The translations under genes and the position numbers were made by a program. The notes below the pieces were generated by a model, which was not told where the DNA came from, did no database searches, and was given only the letters and a program-made list of their open reading frames with translations. Below, piece after piece: positions 42,132-52,176 of a stretch of DNA of 64,000 bases; positions within the stretch are counted from its first letter, which is position 1, and each line of letters opens with the position of its first letter. Origin of the DNA: Treponema sp. UBA7570 (GTDB lineage Bacteria; Spirochaetota; Spirochaetia; Treponematales; Treponemataceae); NCBI GenBank assembly GCA_002477955.1, contig DLLE01000052.1:1-64000 (forward strand), given 5' to 3'.

Positions 42132-42949
42132 GTGAGATAATGATAACCTCTTTTGAGGATTTTAAGGTTCAGGATCATAAGAAAAAAGACACGAAAGGCA
42201 AGGTTTTGAAGGTTGTGTTTGCAATTCTTCTTGTTTTGCTTTTTGTGGAAGCGCTTGTTTATATTTTTGTTTTTCCGTGCCTAAATAATGTAAAGATAAA
42301 TTTTTACGGCTTGAATAATTGCACTCGCCAGGAGCTTGTAAATGCCTGCGGCGAAAAACTCAACAGAAATTTTATCCGGTTCAATAAGGTTCAGGTTCAG
42401 TCGATAATTGCAAGTATTCCCGGAATCGAAGATGTTGAAATTGAACGGCGGTTTCCTGACAGAATTTTTATAAAAATAAAGGAAAGAGAGCCGGTTGCAG
42501 TTACTTTTGTGAATAAAAATGACAGAACTGTGCCTGTTCAAATCGACAAAAACGGAGTACTATTTCCTGTAAAATCTGCCGAGCTTCCTGTTGACGGTTC
42601 AATTCCGATTATTTCTGGAGTTCCTGTAGAAAATATTCCTGAGGGAATGAGGCTTCCTTCAAAATATCATTTGCTTATTGATCAGATTGCAAAAATTCAG
42701 TCTGTAAACAAAAAATATTTTGCGGCAGTTTCTGAAATTCATGTTGTTCCTCGCGAATACGGCAATTTTGAACTTGTTTTGATTCCGTTAAAAGCTCACC
42801 TTCGGGTTCTTGCAGATCGTATTTTGGACGAAGATACGCTGCAAAAAATGATGGTGACTCTTGACGTTGTGACTGGTTTGGATCGCGATGTTGATGTAAT
42901 CGATTTGCGCTACGGTTCAATTTCTTATCATTCCCGTTCTTCAAAGTAA
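42128..42949 (+). CDS. ftsQ: cell division protein FtsQ
   Basis: A 273-residue protein with a cytoplasmic N terminus (about 1-25), one membrane helix (about 27-48), then a POTRA domain (INFYGLNNCTRQELVNACGEKL; ASIPGIEDVEIERRFPDRIFIKIKEREPVA) and the FtsQ beta domain (AHLRVLADRILDEDTLQKMM). It links FtsL to the divisome. ATG overlaps the ftsW stop. Confidence 0.92.
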   Translation: MSEIMITSFEDFKVQDHKKKDTKGKVLKVVFAILLVLLFVEALVYIFVFPCLNNVKINFYGLNNCTRQELVNACGEKLNRNFIRFNKVQVQSIIASIPGIEDVEIERRFPDRIFIKIKEREPVAVTFVNKNDRTVPVQIDKNGVLFPVKSAELPVDGSIPIISGVPVENIPEGMRLPSKYHLLIDQIAKIQSVNKKYFAAVSEIHVVPREYGNFELVLIPLKAHLRVLADRILDEDTLQKMMVTLDVVTGLDRDVDVIDLRYGSISYHSRSSK

Positions 42950-42971
42950 CGGTTGTTTTTAGGAGCATATT

Positions 42972-44222
42972 TTGGGCAATATTATAGTTGGTCTTGATCT
43001 TGGTACAAGCAATGTGCGCACTGTAATTGGAGAAATTACGGAAGACAACAAAATAGAAATTATCGGTACGGCTCAAAAAGCATCTGCTGGCCTACGAAAC
43101 GGCATAATCGTAAACCGTGAAAGTGCAATGGAATGTATAAAAAATTGTATTGAAGAAGCGGAGCAAAAGGCTGGATATGAAGTTTATTCTTGCGTGACTG
43201 CAATTGGCGGTCAGCAAGTTGAAAGTCAGAATTCAACTGGATTTTTGCCGATCGCTTCTCACGGAAAAGGCGCACGGGAAATTACAAAACAGGACATTAA
43301 GAATGTTATTGACGCTTCAAATTCAATAAATATTCCTTATGACAGAAAAATGCTTCATGTAATTCCTCAGAATTTTATTATTGATGGAAACCTGCCTTGC
43401 AAAGAGCCGCTTGGAAATCTTGCTGTCAGGCTTGAAGCGGAAGTTTTAATAATCACCACTTCAAAAACTGCAATTGCAAATATAACTCAATGTATTGAAC
43501 GCGCAGGTTATTCAATTGATAATATTATGTTGAAAACTTTGGCTTCCATGCACGCTGTAATGGATCCTGAAGAAAGGGATTTGGGGTCAATTATAATTGA
43601 TTTGGGCGGAGGAACTACGGACGCAATCGTCATAAATAAAGATGCTCCCGTCTGTACTGTTTCGATTCCTGTCGGCGGCAACCTTGTTACGAACGACATT
43701 GCTGTCGTAAAAGGAGTTTCTGCCGCAAATGCTGAAAAAATTAAAATTGAAGACGGATGCTGCTGGCTCGATGCAATGGAAGGTGAAAGGGAAGTTATAA
43801 TTCCTGGTGCTGGCGGCCGTCCGCCGGAAGTTTGTGCTCGTTCAGAAATTTGCGAAATTATTGAACCTCGAATGCAGGAAATTTTTACAATGATTCGAGA
43901 TGAGATAATTGACCGGGCAAATTTGCAGTTGTCTGGAAATATTATTTTGACGGGTGGCGGGGCGCTTATGCCTGGAGTTGTCCAGCTTGCTGAAAGCGTT
44001 TTTGGCACAACTGCCGTTAGAATCGGAGTTCCTGGAGATTTTGGTGGAATTCGTGAAGAATATAGAAGACCGGATTTTGCAACAGCTGTTGGACTTGTAA
44101 ACGGTTATTTTGAAGGATTTTGCGGATCAGACAGTCCGAACAAAAAAAGTAAAAAAGGACAGAACGAAAAACATTCTGATGAAATTGGACTTATCCAGAA
44201 ATTTTTCAAAAAGTTTTTTTAG
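42972..44222 (+). CDS. ftsA: cell division protein FtsA, TTG start
   Basis: A 416-residue actin-like protein that tethers FtsZ to the membrane. Phosphate-1 motif is VGLDLGTSNVRTVIGE, phosphate-2 IIIDLGGGTTDAIVI, and adenosine motif ILTGGGALMPGV. The amphipathic membrane-targeting helix is the last dozen residues, LIQKFFKKFF. The TTG at 42972 has AGGAG at 42961-42965. A 126-base gap precedes ftsZ, possibly holding a promoter I could not define. Confidence 0.95.
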   Translation: MGNIIVGLDLGTSNVRTVIGEITEDNKIEIIGTAQKASAGLRNGIIVNRESAMECIKNCIEEAEQKAGYEVYSCVTAIGGQQVESQNSTGFLPIASHGKGAREITKQDIKNVIDASNSINIPYDRKMLHVIPQNFIIDGNLPCKEPLGNLAVRLEAEVLIITTSKTAIANITQCIERAGYSIDNIMLKTLASMHAVMDPEERDLGSIIIDLGGGTTDAIVINKDAPVCTVSIPVGGNLVTNDIAVVKGVSAANAEKIKIEDGCCWLDAMEGEREVIIPGAGGRPPEVCARSEICEIIEPRMQEIFTMIRDEIIDRANLQLSGNIILTGGGALMPGVVQLAESVFGTTAVRIGVPGDFGGIREEYRRPDFATAVGLVNGYFEGFCGSDSPNKKSKKGQNEKHSDEIGLIQKFFKKFF

Positions 44223-44348
44223 AAGGTCAAAAGTCAATTTTTAGAATGTTTTGATAAAACTCGATATTTGTTCTGGAAAAACATCTAAAAACTGGAGTTT
44301 ATAAAAAGCAGATGGGGATTTGCTAAAAAATATGGGCGGGAGGACAAA

Positions 44349-45725
44349 ATGAATATTCTAGCCGTAAACGAGGAAAAATCGGAAAAAACAGAACCTGATT
44401 TTTCAGTAAAAACAATCGAACCTGTAAATCCTACAAAAATAAAGGTTATCGGTTGCGGTGGCTGTGGCGGAAATGCCGTAAATAATATGATTGATGCCGG
44501 AATTCAGGGGGTTGAATTTATTGCGCTCAATACAGATTTGCAGCATCTTGCTGTTTCCAAGGCCGACTATAAAATTCAAATCGGTAAAAAAATTACCGGA
44601 GGACTTGGAGCTGGAATGCATCCAGAGATTGGAGAAGAAGCCGCAAAAGAGGAATCTGAAAATCTAAAAAAGCTTCTGCAGGGAACAAATATGGTTTTTA
44701 TTACGGCAGGAATGGGCGGTGGAACTGGAACTGGCTCTGCCCCTGTCGTTGCAAAACTCGCAAAAGAACTTGGAATTCTTACTGTCGCTGTAGTCACGAC
44801 TCCTTTTGATTTTGAAGGTGAAGCACGACGCGAGCTTGCAGAAGAAGGCATAAAAAAACTCCGAACAGAAGTTGATTCTTTAATTGTGATTCCAAACCAG
44901 CGCGTTTTTGAAGGACCAGAAAAAAAGCCTTCAGTTTTGCAGGGATTTAAAATTATTGATGATATTTTGCGTCAAGGTGTACAGGGAATTTCTGACATAA
45001 TTACAAAAACTGGCGTTGTAAACCGCGACTTTAACGATGTAAATACCGTAATGAAAGGTCAGGGCGATGCTATTCTTGGAATTGGTGTTGCGGAAGGCGA
45101 AAACCGTGCTGTCGATGCTGCTTCTATGGCAATCAACAATAAGCTTCTTTCTGATACTCACATTGACGGAGCAAAAAATGTTCTTGTAAAAATCAGCGGC
45201 GATGAAAGCGTTGGTATTGATGAATGTGATGAAATTGTAAAAGGAATTACGGCTAGCGCGTCAAAAGATGTAAAGGTTTTGTGGGGGCTTTATACTGAAC
45301 CAGAACTTGGCGATAAAATCAGCGTGACTGTAGTTGCTACTGGTTTTAATTCTCCTGAAGTTCTTGAAGAAAAACAGGAAGAATCTGCGGTCGAAGAGAA
45401 TGTGCAGACATCGGCAAAACAAAAAAACGACAAAAACACAATCGGTCTTGGCGATTTTATAAACGTTTTGAACGGCGGTTCTTTTGAAGATGTTTCGACA
45501 TTTTCCGAAAAGAAAAAAGAAATTCCTGTGGTTGAACAGAGCACCGCTTCAAAAATCGCAGGCGGCGCAAAACCGGCAAATACTATTGAAGAAAGAAGGG
45601 AAAATGTTTCTAACCGCATGCAGTCAGGCCTTGTTCCTCCGCCGAATTTTGATATAAACGATATAAATCAGCCTACATATTTGAGAAAAAAATATTCAAA
45701 ACTCATTGATCTTTCAAAAAAATAA
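44349..45725 (+). CDS. ftsZ: cell division protein FtsZ
   Basis: A 458-residue tubulin-like GTPase of the Z ring. An N-terminal extension of about 30 residues precedes KVIGCGGCGGNAVNNMI. The GTP signature is MGGGTGTGSAPVVAKLA near residue 120 and the T7 loop region is ITKTGVVNRDFNDVNTVM. A long acidic linker (about 345-435) precedes the C-terminal peptide DINQPTYLRKKY, the FtsA/ZapA-binding tail. GGGAGGA at 44338. xer follows by 3 bases. Confidence 0.97.
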   Translation: MNILAVNEEKSEKTEPDFSVKTIEPVNPTKIKVIGCGGCGGNAVNNMIDAGIQGVEFIALNTDLQHLAVSKADYKIQIGKKITGGLGAGMHPEIGEEAAKEESENLKKLLQGTNMVFITAGMGGGTGTGSAPVVAKLAKELGILTVAVVTTPFDFEGEARRELAEEGIKKLRTEVDSLIVIPNQRVFEGPEKKPSVLQGFKIIDDILRQGVQGISDIITKTGVVNRDFNDVNTVMKGQGDAILGIGVAEGENRAVDAASMAINNKLLSDTHIDGAKNVLVKISGDESVGIDECDEIVKGITASASKDVKVLWGLYTEPELGDKISVTVVATGFNSPEVLEEKQEESAVEENVQTSAKQKNDKNTIGLGDFINVLNGGSFEDVSTFSEKKKEIPVVEQSTASKIAGGAKPANTIEERRENVSNRMQSGLVPPPNFDINDINQPTYLRKKYSKLIDLSKK

Positions 45726-45728
45726 AAA

Positions 45729-46634
45729 ATGACGGTAAAAATGCTTGTTCAACAGTTTTATACTGATGTAAGGACTGTTGAACGGCTTAGCGAAAATACA
45801 GCAAAAACTTACGCGGAATGTGTTGTTCTTTTTTTTAGGTGGCTGGCAAAAGAAAAAATAAAGCTTTCTTCTGTAACCACAAAAAATTTGGTTTATTATC
45901 TTGTCTGGAGAAAAACTGAGGGAACAGACGAACTTACAATTGCGAAAGATATTTCGGCGCTCCGGCTTTTTGGTTCTTTTTTAAAAAGAAAAAACTATTG
46001 GAAAGAGAATTTTGCCCTTCCTTTGGACAGACCAAAAGCGAGCCGCTCTCTGCCAAAAGTTTTGAGTGTTGAGCAGGTTGATGCTTTTTTGAATGCAATT
46101 GACCTTTCTAAACCGCTGGGGATTCGCGACAGAGCCTTGTTTGAGCTTATTTACAGTTGCGGACTTCGGATTAGCGAAGCGGCCGGACTAAAAATACAGA
46201 ATCTTCATCTTAAAGAGAGGATTTTGATTGTCCATGGAAAAGGTGATAAAGAGCGGATGGTGCCGTTTGGAGAAGCTGCAAAAATCCGCCTTGAAGCATA
46301 TTTAAATGATATTCGGCCGCAACTGGTCGGTACTAGAGTAATTGATGAAGTTTTTGTAAATTATCAAGGTAAGCCTTTGAGCAGAAAAGGAATTTGGAAG
46401 AATTTTCAAATTTACGAAGCAAAAAGCGGGATAAATGCAAAAGTTCATACTTTGCGCCATAGTTTTGCAACCCATTTGCTCGCCGGCGGAATGGATTTGC
46501 GTTCTGTGCAGGAATTGCTTGGTCATTCGGATCTTGCAACGACTACGATTTACACGCATATTGAAAATTCTCAATTGAGAGAAGCTCATAAAAAGTTTTT
46601 TCCGGGACATAGAACGGAAGAGCAGGAGGATTAA
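45729..46634 (+). CDS. tyrosine recombinase XerC/XerD, copy 1
   Basis: A 301-residue tyrosine recombinase. The N-terminal SAM-like DNA-binding domain spans about 1-95. Catalytic residues: Arg in YSCGLRISEAAGL, Lys in VHGKGDKERMVPF, HTLRHSFATHLL (His-x-x-Arg), LGHSDLATTTIYTHI with the nucleophile Tyr. Presumably one of the pair that resolves chromosome dimers at dif. It follows ftsZ by 3 bases, tying segregation to division. No dif-like site was recognised. Confidence 0.93.
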   Translation: MTVKMLVQQFYTDVRTVERLSENTAKTYAECVVLFFRWLAKEKIKLSSVTTKNLVYYLVWRKTEGTDELTIAKDISALRLFGSFLKRKNYWKENFALPLDRPKASRSLPKVLSVEQVDAFLNAIDLSKPLGIRDRALFELIYSCGLRISEAAGLKIQNLHLKERILIVHGKGDKERMVPFGEAAKIRLEAYLNDIRPQLVGTRVIDEVFVNYQGKPLSRKGIWKNFQIYEAKSGINAKVHTLRHSFATHLLAGGMDLRSVQELLGHSDLATTTIYTHIENSQLREAHKKFFPGHRTEEQED

Positions 46635-46638
46635 GAAA

Positions 46639-47403
46639 ATGATAAAAATTGTCCTAAAAAAATCTTCACAAAAAAATTTAAGGAATTCAATTTTTGCCTT
46701 TTTTTTAGCCGTATTCCTTTTTTGCGGCTGTTCTGGAAAATCAAGCAAGACAATAATTCGTCTTCAAAAAATGGAGGAAAATGTTGGTTCTCCTACGACC
46801 GAGGCTGAATTAAAAGACGCTATAAAAAAATATCAAGACCGTGTAACCGATATTCAGCTTGCAAATTCTCAAATTGGAATTTGGTACAAAATGCTTGCAA
46901 CACGTTATCTTGATGCAAAAATGTACGGGGAAGCCTTAAAAACTTTTCAAACTGCAATTCAATATTATCCTGCAAATCAAAATCTTTTTTATTATGTCGG
47001 GGTTTGCGCCGGTTATATGGCAAAAGCTTCCCTGGATTTTAATGCGGGTGGCGGAACTTCTGCCGAAAAGTTCAATTATTTAAAACTTGCAGAAAGCGCA
47101 TATTTAAGGGCGATTGAGCTAGAACCGCGTTATGTCCGTTCACTTTACGGTCTTGGCGTTCTCTATGTATTTGAACTTGATCAGTGCGAAAAAGCAATTC
47201 CTTATCTTGAAACTGCGCTTAGTGTTGAAACAAAAAACACAGACATTATGTTTGTTCTTGCCAGAGCATATTATGTTGAAGATCAGTACGACAAAGCTGT
47301 TTCGCTTTATGATAAGATAATTTCTGTAACAAAATCTGAGCAGAAAAAAAATAGCGCAGAAGCAAATAAAAAAATTGCACTTGATGCTTCCTATGCAAAT
47401 TAG
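46639..47403 (+). CDS. tetratricopeptide lipoprotein
   Basis: A 254-residue lipoprotein with lipobox FLFCGCSG (Cys near residue 31). TPR-like repeats occur from about 85 to 245: KMYGEALKTFQTAIQYYPAN, KLAESAYLRAIELEPRYVRSLYGLG, EKAIPYLETALSVETKN, DQYDKAVSLYDKII. A protein scaffold facing the periplasm is likely. Starts 4 bases after xer and overlaps dprA; it sits at the same place in related treponemes as far as I recall. Confidence 0.8.
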   Translation: MIKIVLKKSSQKNLRNSIFAFFLAVFLFCGCSGKSSKTIIRLQKMEENVGSPTTEAELKDAIKKYQDRVTDIQLANSQIGIWYKMLATRYLDAKMYGEALKTFQTAIQYYPANQNLFYYVGVCAGYMAKASLDFNAGGGTSAEKFNYLKLAESAYLRAIELEPRYVRSLYGLGVLYVFELDQCEKAIPYLETALSVETKNTDIMFVLARAYYVEDQYDKAVSLYDKIISVTKSEQKKNSAEANKKIALDASYAN

Positions 47404-48421
47404 CGAAAACGAAATCATAAAGAGGCTGATGCTTTCCGAGGCCTCTTTTTTAACGCTCAAAGAAAAGACTCTTTTGCAAAAAAAACTTGACAGTTTTAAT
47501 GACATTGCGTTAATGTCAAATAAAGAACTTTCTTCTATTATAAACAGGGATTTAATAAAGACTTCTTGGGATGGAAAAAAAGTTCTAAAAAAAGCGCAAA
47601 TTGCAAATTTTCTTATGCAAAAATTTGGCATAAGATGGATCTTTTTCGGAGATTCGGATTATCCCGTATTGCTGACAGAAATGAAAGATTCACCTTATGT
47701 TATTTTTTATCGTGGAAATTTGGATTGCTTGAAGGCGAATTGTGTTTCGATTGTAGGGACTCGAAGAGCGACTTTTACAGGAAAAAACGCAGCTTTTGAG
47801 TTTGCAAGAGATGCGTCAGATAATGGCGAAACTGTAGTTTCTGGTCTTGCTTATGGAATTGATATTGCAAGTCATAGAGGAGCATTGGCTGGAAAATCTG
47901 CAAAAACCGCGGCTGTTTTGCCAGGTGGAATTGATTCGATTATTCCTGCAGGGCACTCAAAAATTGCCGTTCAAATTGTTGAAAACGGTGGATTGATTTT
48001 GAGCGAATATACGCCTGGAACTCCTGCCCAGCCTTTTCGTTTTGTGCAACGCAACAGAATTATTGCCGCTTTGAGTCCGGCAACTGTGGTTGTTCAGGCG
48101 CCTGCTGGAAGCGGGGCTATGATTACGGCAGGACTTGCGCTTGATTACAACAGATATGTGTTTTTTCACGAAGCGTGTTTTAATCAGGAATCAAAAGCTT
48201 TGGACGTAATAAATGCTCAAAAACTTTCGGCAATGGCTTTAAGAGAAAAAAACGGACAAAAAAAGGCTTATGCAAAAAGCTTGAATTCTCCGGAAAGATA
48301 CGTTTCTGAAGGGGCGCCTGTTGTAAAAAGCTACGCAGAATACTATGCGTTAAAAAATGAAGATTTCTGCGGAATAACCTTAAAAAAGGATGAAGAGCAG
48401 TTAAATTTGTTTATTGATTGA
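47393..48421 (+). CDS. dprA: DNA processing protein DprA
   Basis: A 342-residue Rossmann-like ssDNA-binding protein that loads RecA in transformation. Key region about 90-290: YPVLLTEMKDSPYVIFYRG, CVSIVGTRRAT, VVSGLAYGIDIASHRGAL, AVLPGGIDSIIPAGH, ILSEYTPGTPAQPFRFVQRNRIIAAL and VVQAPAGSGAMITAGLA. The start is ambiguous (in-frame ATG at 47384 or 47393, both inside the TPR gene). Often kept in non-competent bacteria. It begins the dprA-topA-xer-hslV-hslU block also known from Bacillus. Confidence 0.93.
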   Translation: MQISENEIIKRLMLSEASFLTLKEKTLLQKKLDSFNDIALMSNKELSSIINRDLIKTSWDGKKVLKKAQIANFLMQKFGIRWIFFGDSDYPVLLTEMKDSPYVIFYRGNLDCLKANCVSIVGTRRATFTGKNAAFEFARDASDNGETVVSGLAYGIDIASHRGALAGKSAKTAAVLPGGIDSIIPAGHSKIAVQIVENGGLILSEYTPGTPAQPFRFVQRNRIIAALSPATVVVQAPAGSGAMITAGLALDYNRYVFFHEACFNQESKALDVINAQKLSAMALREKNGQKKAYAKSLNSPERYVSEGAPVVKSYAEYYALKNEDFCGITLKKDEEQLNLFID

Positions 48422-48435
48422 ATTTGGAGTAAAAA

Positions 48436-50568
48436 ATGGCAGCTAAGAAAAAAGAGAGTGCGGAAAAAACTCTGGTAATTGTAGAGTCTCCTGCGAAAGC
48501 AAAAACAATTGAAAAATATCTTGGGCCAGGCTATACGGTAAAAGCGAGCATGGGTCATCTTATCGATCTCCCGAAAAGCCGGATGGCAATCCAAATTGAT
48601 AATAATTTTGAACCTGAATATATAACAGTCCGCGGACGTGCAAAGCTTTTGAATGAATTGCAGAAAGATGCAAAAAACAGCAGCCAGGTATTTCTGGCAT
48701 CCGATCCTGACCGCGAAGGAGAAGCGATTGCCTGGCATTTGAACAACGCAATCAAAGAAAAAACATCTGCGGACATAAAGCGCGTTGTTTTTAATGAAAT
48801 TACTCCAAATGCAATTCGCGAAGCGGTAAAAAATCCTCGCGGTATTTACGAAAGCCTTGTAAACGCGCAAAAAGCTCGCCGTGTTCTTGACCGTCTTGTA
48901 GGCTACAATTTGAGTCCGCTTTTGTGGGAAAAAGTAAAAAACGGTCTTTCTGCAGGCCGAGTTCAGTCGGTTGCATTGCGCCTTATTTGCGAACGTGAAA
49001 AAGAAGTGGAAGATTTTATTCCTGAAGAATATTGGACTTTGGAAGCGGATTTTATAAAAGGTAAAACCCAGTTTACGGCTCAGCTCGTAAAATATAAGGG
49101 GGCAAAGCCTGAATTAAAAAACGAAGCTGAAGTCAATAAAATCATAGAAGAAATAAAAAATTCCGAATGTAAAGTAAAGGAAATAAAAAACACAGATAAA
49201 ACAGTTCGCCCAAAAGCGCCGTATACGACGAGTAAACTTCAGCAGGATGCCGCAAACAGGCTAGGTTTTACTTCAAGAAAGACCATGCAGGTTGCACAGC
49301 AGCTTTACGAAGGAATTCAGATTGGAAGCAGCCGTGTCGGTCTTATTACTTATATGCGTACAGATTCTGTCAGAATTGCACAGAGCGCGCTCGATGATGT
49401 CCGCAAATGGATTGGCAAAAATTTTCCTGACCAGCTTCCTGCCGAGCCGATTCATTATGCAGTTGGAAAAAGCGCCCAGGATGCGCATGAATGTATTCGC
49501 CCGACTTATATTGATTACACTCCAGACAGCGTAAAGGAATATCTTACCCGCGACCAATTGAGACTTTATTCAATTATTTGGGAAAGATTTTTTTCAAGCC
49601 AGATGAACAATGCAAAAACACGTACAACAAGTGTTGATATTGAAGCTGGAGATGCTCTTTTCCGCGTAAGCGCTTCAAAACTCATTGAAAAAGGTTTTTA
49701 CAGCGTAATGAAAGTTCTTTCTTCAAAGGAAGAAGTTACAGGAAACATTCCGGCTTTAAAAGAAGGCGAAGTTTTGGATAGTGCTCATAAGTTCTATCCT
49801 GAACAGCACTTTACTTCTGGACCCGCACGCTATACGGATGCTTCAATCGTAAAAATGCTTGAAGAAAAAGGAATTGGACGTCCTTCTACATATGCGCCGA
49901 TTATTTCTGTTTTGCTCGATCGTTATTACGTAACAAGAAATAACAGACAGCTTATGCCGACGGTTCTCGGGAAAATGATTTCGAAAATTCTTGTAGAATC
50001 ATTTCCTGACGTTATAAACGAAAAATTTACAGCGGAAGTTGAAAACGAACTCGATGCAGTTGAACAAGACAAGGTCGTATGGAACGATATGATTCGCGAT
50101 TTTTATGGTCCTTTTAAAAAACGTGTTGAAGAAGTTGAGCATAATACAGAAAGCATAAAGGGATTTTTGGACGAAAAGACTGATTTGGTCTGCGAAAAAT
50201 GCGGCAAGCCGATGGTGAAAAAGCTCGGCAGATTTGGCTTTTTTCTTGCTTGCTCAGGATTTCCAGAATGCCACAACACAAAGTCTATTCCTCTTGCAAA
50301 ATGTCCGATAAAAGGCTGTAACGGCGACATTGTTGAACGAAAATCAAAGGGAAGAGGAAAGTCTTTCTACGGATGTACAAATTATCCAAAATGTTCATTT
50401 ATCAGTCATTTTAAACCTATCGACGCAACCTGTCCTAAGTGCGGCTGGTTTTTGGTTGAAAAATTTGACAAAAAGAATGGAACTTACAAATCGTGCATAA
50501 ATCCAGATTGTGATTATCTGCACTCTGCCGGAGAAGAAGAAATGCCGGCGATTCCTTCTGAAGATTGA
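48436..50568 (+). CDS. topA: DNA topoisomerase I
   Basis: A 710-residue type IA topoisomerase relaxing negative supercoils. Toprim domain: VIVESPAKAKTIEKYLG and ASDPDREGEAIAWHL. Active-site Tyr in GLITYMRTDSVRIA near residue 310. Three C-terminal zinc motifs: CEKCGKPMV...CSGFPEC, CPIKGCNG...CTNYPKC, CPKCGW...CINPDC. Length typical. GGAG precedes the ATG. Confidence 0.97.
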   Translation: MAAKKKESAEKTLVIVESPAKAKTIEKYLGPGYTVKASMGHLIDLPKSRMAIQIDNNFEPEYITVRGRAKLLNELQKDAKNSSQVFLASDPDREGEAIAWHLNNAIKEKTSADIKRVVFNEITPNAIREAVKNPRGIYESLVNAQKARRVLDRLVGYNLSPLLWEKVKNGLSAGRVQSVALRLICEREKEVEDFIPEEYWTLEADFIKGKTQFTAQLVKYKGAKPELKNEAEVNKIIEEIKNSECKVKEIKNTDKTVRPKAPYTTSKLQQDAANRLGFTSRKTMQVAQQLYEGIQIGSSRVGLITYMRTDSVRIAQSALDDVRKWIGKNFPDQLPAEPIHYAVGKSAQDAHECIRPTYIDYTPDSVKEYLTRDQLRLYSIIWERFFSSQMNNAKTRTTSVDIEAGDALFRVSASKLIEKGFYSVMKVLSSKEEVTGNIPALKEGEVLDSAHKFYPEQHFTSGPARYTDASIVKMLEEKGIGRPSTYAPIISVLLDRYYVTRNNRQLMPTVLGKMISKILVESFPDVINEKFTAEVENELDAVEQDKVVWNDMIRDFYGPFKKRVEEVEHNTESIKGFLDEKTDLVCEKCGKPMVKKLGRFGFFLACSGFPECHNTKSIPLAKCPIKGCNGDIVERKSKGRGKSFYGCTNYPKCSFISHFKPIDATCPKCGWFLVEKFDKKNGTYKSCINPDCDYLHSAGEEEMPAIPSED

Positions 50569-50579
50569 GGTAAGTTTTT

Positions 50580-51497
50580 TTGACAATAAAAGAGGCTTGC
50601 GAAGAATTTTTGCTTTATATTGGTTCTGTAAAGGGAATGTCGCAAAATACTGTGACGGCATATAAAAATGACCTTGAACAGCTTTGCCTGATGCAGAGCA
50701 TTGGTTTTGAACGGCAGATAGAAACTGTAACAACCGAAGACTTGAGGCTTTGTGTTGGAAATATGTCTTTAAAACATAGAAAAAACACTTCCATAAATAG
50801 ATTTATTTCATCATTTAGAAGCCTTTTCGCTTATTGCTGGAAATTCGGATATTTAAAAACGAATCCTGCGCTTGAAATAAAAACCGTAAAAACGTCAAAA
50901 AACTTGCCGAATTTTTTGACAGGCGCAGAAGTTGATAAAATTTGCTCCGAACCGGATAAAAAGCCTCTTTTATGGAAAAGCCGCGACAAAGCCCTTTTTG
51001 AGGTGATGTATTCAAGCGGCTGCCGTCTTTCTGAAGTTGTCGGCTTAAAAATTTCAGATTTTTCGTACGGTTTTTCGAGTGCAGTTGTAAGAGGAAAGGG
51101 AAAAAAAGACCGAATTGTTTATTTTGAAAAAGACGCTCAAAACGCAATAAAAACTTATCTTGCAGAAAGAAATTCGCGGTTTACAGATTTAAAGATTAGA
51201 AATCCGAAAGATTTTCTGTTTGTAAGCCAAAAGGGAGAACCTCTGGGGCGTGGAGGTGTCGGTTTTATTCTTTCTAAATATTCGGGAGCGGAGGGGACAA
51301 ACCGTCATGTAAATCCTCACGCGTTCAGGCATACTTTTGCCACTGCCCTCATAACCCAGGGAGCAGATGTCCGGCTTGTTCAGGAAATGCTTGGCCATTC
51401 TTCGATAAGTACAACTCAACGATATACTCACGTTTCTACAGACAAAATGATTGCAATGTACAATAAAGCGCACCCTCACGGCGGAAACAAAATTTAA
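50580..51497 (+). CDS. tyrosine recombinase XerC/XerD, copy 2 (xprB/codV position)
   Basis: A 305-residue tyrosine recombinase with Arg in YSSGCRLSEVVGLK, Lys in VRGKGKKDRIVYF, HAFRHTFATALI, and LGHSSISTTQRYTHV with the Tyr nucleophile. It begins with TTG at 50580 behind GAGG. Position after topA equals codV/xerC in Bacillus and xprB in T. pallidum. Together with copy 1 it forms the likely XerC/XerD pair; which is which cannot be told here. Confidence 0.92.
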   Translation: MTIKEACEEFLLYIGSVKGMSQNTVTAYKNDLEQLCLMQSIGFERQIETVTTEDLRLCVGNMSLKHRKNTSINRFISSFRSLFAYCWKFGYLKTNPALEIKTVKTSKNLPNFLTGAEVDKICSEPDKKPLLWKSRDKALFEVMYSSGCRLSEVVGLKISDFSYGFSSAVVRGKGKKDRIVYFEKDAQNAIKTYLAERNSRFTDLKIRNPKDFLFVSQKGEPLGRGGVGFILSKYSGAEGTNRHVNPHAFRHTFATALITQGADVRLVQEMLGHSSISTTQRYTHVSTDKMIAMYNKAHPHGGNKI

Positions 51498-51541
51498 AAG
51501 AATTGACAATTTACCGATAATTTTCTTTTTTGTTTTTTTTC

Positions 51542-51570
51542 TTGCCCGATTATTTTTTTTTGAATATATT
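51542..51570 (+). promoter_or_regulatory. hslV promoter predicting a leaderless transcript
   Basis: TTGCCC at 51542-51547, 17-base spacer, TATATT at 51565-51570; the hslV ATG is at 51577, where transcription should start. No Shine-Dalgarno precedes the ATG. A second TTGACA at 51503 has no matching -10 box. Confidence 0.55.
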
Positions 51571-51576
51571 TAAAAT

Positions 51577-52119
51577 ATGGAAAAGGCTAAAATTAGAAGT
51601 ACGACAGTTATTGCTGTAAAAAAAGACGGTAAAGTTGCTATGGCCGGAGACGGACAGGTTACTCTTGGAAACACGGTTTGCAAAGGCAATGCGCGTAAAG
51701 TTCGAAAAATTTACAATGGGAAAATTTTGACAGGTTTTGCCGGAAGCGTGGCAGACGCTTTTACTTTGCTTGATAAATTTGAAGAAAAAATAAAAGAGTT
51801 TAACGGTGATTTGACCCGTTCTGCTGTTGAGCTTGCAAAAATGTGGCGTACAGAACGTTCTTTGCAGAAACTCGAAGCAATGCTGATTGTTGCGGATAAG
51901 TCAAAAATTCTTTTGATAAGCGGCGATGGAAACGTAATTGAACCGGAAAATGATGTTCTTGCAATCGGTTCTGGCGGGAATTACGCTTATTCTGCGGCTC
52001 TTGCCTATTTGGAATGCAGCAATTACAGTGCAAAAGAAATTGCGGAAAAATCATTGGGTATTGCAGGAAATATTTGTATTTACACGAACCATAACGTGAC
52101 AGCAGAAGTTCTTGAATAG
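51577..52119 (+). CDS. hslV: ATP-dependent protease subunit HslV
   Basis: A 180-residue proteasome-like peptidase of the HslUV complex. The N terminus [18 protein letters not shown] contains the Thr expected to become the mature N-terminal nucleophile (Thr9 or Thr10). Other motifs are [40 protein letters not shown] and [15 protein letters not shown]. No ribosome site precedes the ATG; the promoter suggests leaderless translation. hslU follows 57 bases later. Confidence 0.95.
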   Translation: MEKAKIRSTTVIAVKKDGKVAMAGDGQVTLGNTVCKGNARKVRKIYNGKILTGFAGSVADAFTLLDKFEEKIKEFNGDLTRSAVELAKMWRTERSLQKLEAMLIVADKSKILLISGDGNVIEPENDVLAIGSGGNYAYSAALAYLECSNYSAKEIAEKSLGIAGNICIYTNHNVTAEVLE

Positions 52120-52176
52120 AAAAAACTGCAAACTTACATTTAAACGTTATTGCAAAATAAAAAAGGAAAAAAAACT

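Noticed and set aside
45729..51497. Xer-like genes as phage or integron integrases
   Set aside because: Both are about 300 residues, embedded in conserved housekeeping clusters with no att sites, phage genes or cassettes nearby.
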